DNA of 64,000 nucleotides from positions 3,032,001-3,096,000 of the forward strand of contig NZ_CP157804.1 of NCBI RefSeq assembly GCF_040112705.1, given 5' to 3'. The notes beneath the pieces are model-generated. The model saw only the letters and a program-made list of their open reading frames with translations. It did not search any database and had not been told where the DNA came from. This document shows positions 62,630-64,000 of the stretch, piece after piece. Each line of letters begins with the position of its first letter. Position 1 is the first letter of the stretch. This DNA comes from Flagellimonas sp. MMG031 (lineage in GTDB: Bacteria > Bacteroidota > Bacteroidia > Flavobacteriales > Flavobacteriaceae). The position numbers were made by a program, and so were the translations under genes.

Positions 62630-64000
62630 ATGAAAAATTGGTTTGCCAAAAATATGATAAAGAAAGAGGTCAGGTTGTTTCTATTGGCGATAGGACTGGT
62701 AATCATCTTTCAGAATCCTTTGGAAGACGTATTCAATTCATTAATAGTGAAGCCAATTCTTGGCCAAGTTCAATCCAACATTTTTATTGACCTTACAATG
62801 CTTGGTTTTTTAATCTGGATGTGGCATGATATCCGGGGAAAATTCACCAAACCTACCGATTTGGGAAGAGGATATTCAGCTGTGTTGGTCTTTGTATTGG
62901 GGATTTACATCTACTACCGATTTTTCTCGATTCGATATCAGTTTACCGGCCTTCATCTGATTTCGGAAATTGCTTATTTGGATATAGTCATGCTGTATTG
63001 CTTTTTGCTGGTGATTCTTCGGCCTATTAATCAAATGAAAGGCAAGAAGGGCCCTGAAGTCAGCCAATCTTCTGGATTGGTGGATGAACCCATAGATGAT
63101 GAAGAGGAGGATGTACTGGAACGTATGCCCAAGGTCCGATTACTTGTTGATGAAATCGTTGCAGCTACAAATAAGAATTCCATAGCATTTGGGGTGACCG
63201 GTGAATGGGGATCCGGCAAGACCTCGTTTTTGAATTTAGTTGAGCGTGAAATCAGCAACAGAGACCAAAAGGATTTATTGGTAATAAACTTCAATCCATG
63301 GTTGAATTTGGGTACAAACACAATAATCCAAGAATTTTTTGAACTTCTACGATTAAAAATTCGTCCCCACAGTTTTGACATCTATATGGATATGGGCAAG
63401 TACTCCAGAAACATTTTGAAATCAAGCCCAAGTTCCTTTTTTAAGTTTATAGGGCATCTATTGGAATTCGGCAAAGACAATAGTGTCACGGAAGATTTTA
63501 AGCGGATCAACATTTCTTTGAAAAACTTGGGAAAAAAGTTTTTGATTGTGCTGGATGATATGGATCGGTTAAAAGCGGATGAAGTATTTGAAATATTGAA
63601 GCTGATAAGGAACACGGCCAATTTTGACAACTTCATATATCTGGTTGCCTATGACAAGACCTATATTTCAGAATCCTTGAGTAAGATTGGTATACCTAAA
63701 AACGATGCCTTCGCAGAAAAAATCTTTCTCAAGGAAGAGCACCTCCTACCAATTACTGAGGCCAAGATCAAGAAGTATCTCGCCGATCGGTTAAAAGAAG
63801 AACTCCCCTCAAAAAAACAGGAAATTGACAATTACTTTGGTTATTTAGTACGTTACTTGACCAGGGACAGAGGAAACTTTTGCCTAAAACATATCCGCGA
63901 TGTAAAACGGTTTCTAAAAAATTTCCTTAGAGAGTACAAGGAAATGGAACAAGAAGTGGACTTTAAGGACTATCTCAATGTCAAACTTTTGAAATTCAAA
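62630..64000 (+). CDS. KAP-family P-loop NTPase, C-terminus outside window
   Basis: 457 codons from ATG 62630 to the window edge with no stop. Four N-terminal hydrophobic segments (VRLFLLAIGLVIIF; FIDLTMLGFLIWMW; YSAVLVFVLGIYIYY; IVMLYCFLLVILRPI), Walker A VTGEWGSGKTSFLN near residue 191, Walker B FLIVLDDMDRL near 306 and the KAP signature VINFNPWL near 220. KAP NTPases include phage-exclusion proteins such as PifA and are enriched in defence loci; which role applies here cannot be told. Confidence 0.85.
   Translation, partial: MKNWFAKNMIKKEVRLFLLAIGLVIIFQNPLEDVFNSLIVKPILGQVQSNIFIDLTMLGFLIWMWHDIRGKFTKPTDLGRGYSAVLVFVLGIYIYYRFFSIRYQFTGLHLISEIAYLDIVMLYCFLLVILRPINQMKGKKGPEVSQSSGLVDEPIDDEEEDVLERMPKVRLLVDEIVAATNKNSIAFGVTGEWGSGKTSFLNLVEREISNRDQKDLLVINFNPWLNLGTNTIIQEFFELLRLKIRPHSFDIYMDMGKYSRNILKSSPSSFFKFIGHLLEFGKDNSVTEDFKRINISLKNLGKKFLIVLDDMDRLKADEVFEILKLIRNTANFDNFIYLVAYDKTYISESLSKIGIPKNDAFAEKIFLKEEHLLPITEAKIKKYLADRLKEELPSKKQEIDNYFGYLVRYLTRDRGNFCLKHIRDVKRFLKNFLREYKEMEQEVDFKDYLNVKLLKFK

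Overview
The window reads as a chromosome or large-plasmid segment of a marine-type Flavobacteriaceae (Bacteroidota). The grounds are: a CTnDOT-type tra operon with RteC; BtgA/BtgB-type mobilisation genes; a SusC/SusD pair; flavobacterial small families (HYC_CC_PP, DUF6520, DUF7793, DUF5676, DUF3347); and gene starts without Shine-Dalgarno sites. The species is not identifiable from the sequence alone. No rRNA, tRNA, CRISPR array or insertion sequence was recognised.

Layout. (1) 1-2943, minus strand: a relaxase cut by the window edge, its ribbon-helix-helix-like partner and a tyrosine integrase; candidate oriT structures lie between. (2) 3716-22450, minus strand: a copper/silver resistance block. 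From promoter-distal to promoter-proximal it holds an HMA chaperone, a CopA ATPase, DUF305 and HMA proteins, an HMA-AraC fusion regulator, PepSY, NTF2-like and haem-binding proteins, a DUF3347 lipoprotein, an APC permease, a multicopper oxidase fused to a CopB-like barrel, CusB, CusC, CusA and an HYC_CC_PP protein. (3) 23014-38279, plus strand: a second HYC_CC_PP and HMA-AraC pair, then tightly packed genes for c-type cytochromes, a porin, a Met-rich lipoprotein, small membrane proteins, a lycopene-cyclase-like protein, NDH-2, a universal stress protein, an ATP-cone nuclease, a beta-CASP nuclease, an AMP-phosphorylase-like enzyme, PRPP synthetase and a CopB-type (CPH) P-ATPase. (4) 38551-48188, minus strand: traE, F, G, I, J, K, M and N, a P-loop ATPase, a replication-initiator-like protein, an excisionase-like HTH protein and RteC. 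(5) 48201-52974: an alpha-oxoamine synthase/GNAT fusion, divergent from a DUF7793 protein, a PAS-AraC regulator, a MauE-like protein and a DUF6520 secreted peptide. (6) 53272-60125, minus strand: zinc metalloprotease, SusD and SusC. (7) 60901-64000: an AT-rich patch with an HTH regulator, an unknown Cys/His protein and a KAP P-loop NTPase cut by the window edge.

How they work together. Regions 1 and 4 complement each other: relaxase and integrase on one side, mating-pair formation on the other. Regions 2 and 3 would then be metal-resistance cargo between them, although region 1 could instead be the end of a separate element. Copper would be exported across the inner membrane by CopA and CopB, oxidised by the multicopper oxidase, bound by DUF3347 and Met-rich proteins, and expelled by CusABC. 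Two HMA-AraC fusions are the likely sensors.

The most interesting non-standard signal is in region 5. A tandem repeat (core TTTCAGATAAC, 21-bp period) occurs both in the oxoamine-synthase/DUF7793 divergent promoter and in front of the MauE/DUF6520 pair. It ties an enzyme, a PAS-AraC regulator and a secreted peptide into one predicted regulon that may be a small-molecule or peptide signalling system. The second is region 3's archaeal-style AMP phosphorylase with PRPP synthetase and two nucleases inside a copper/respiratory operon.
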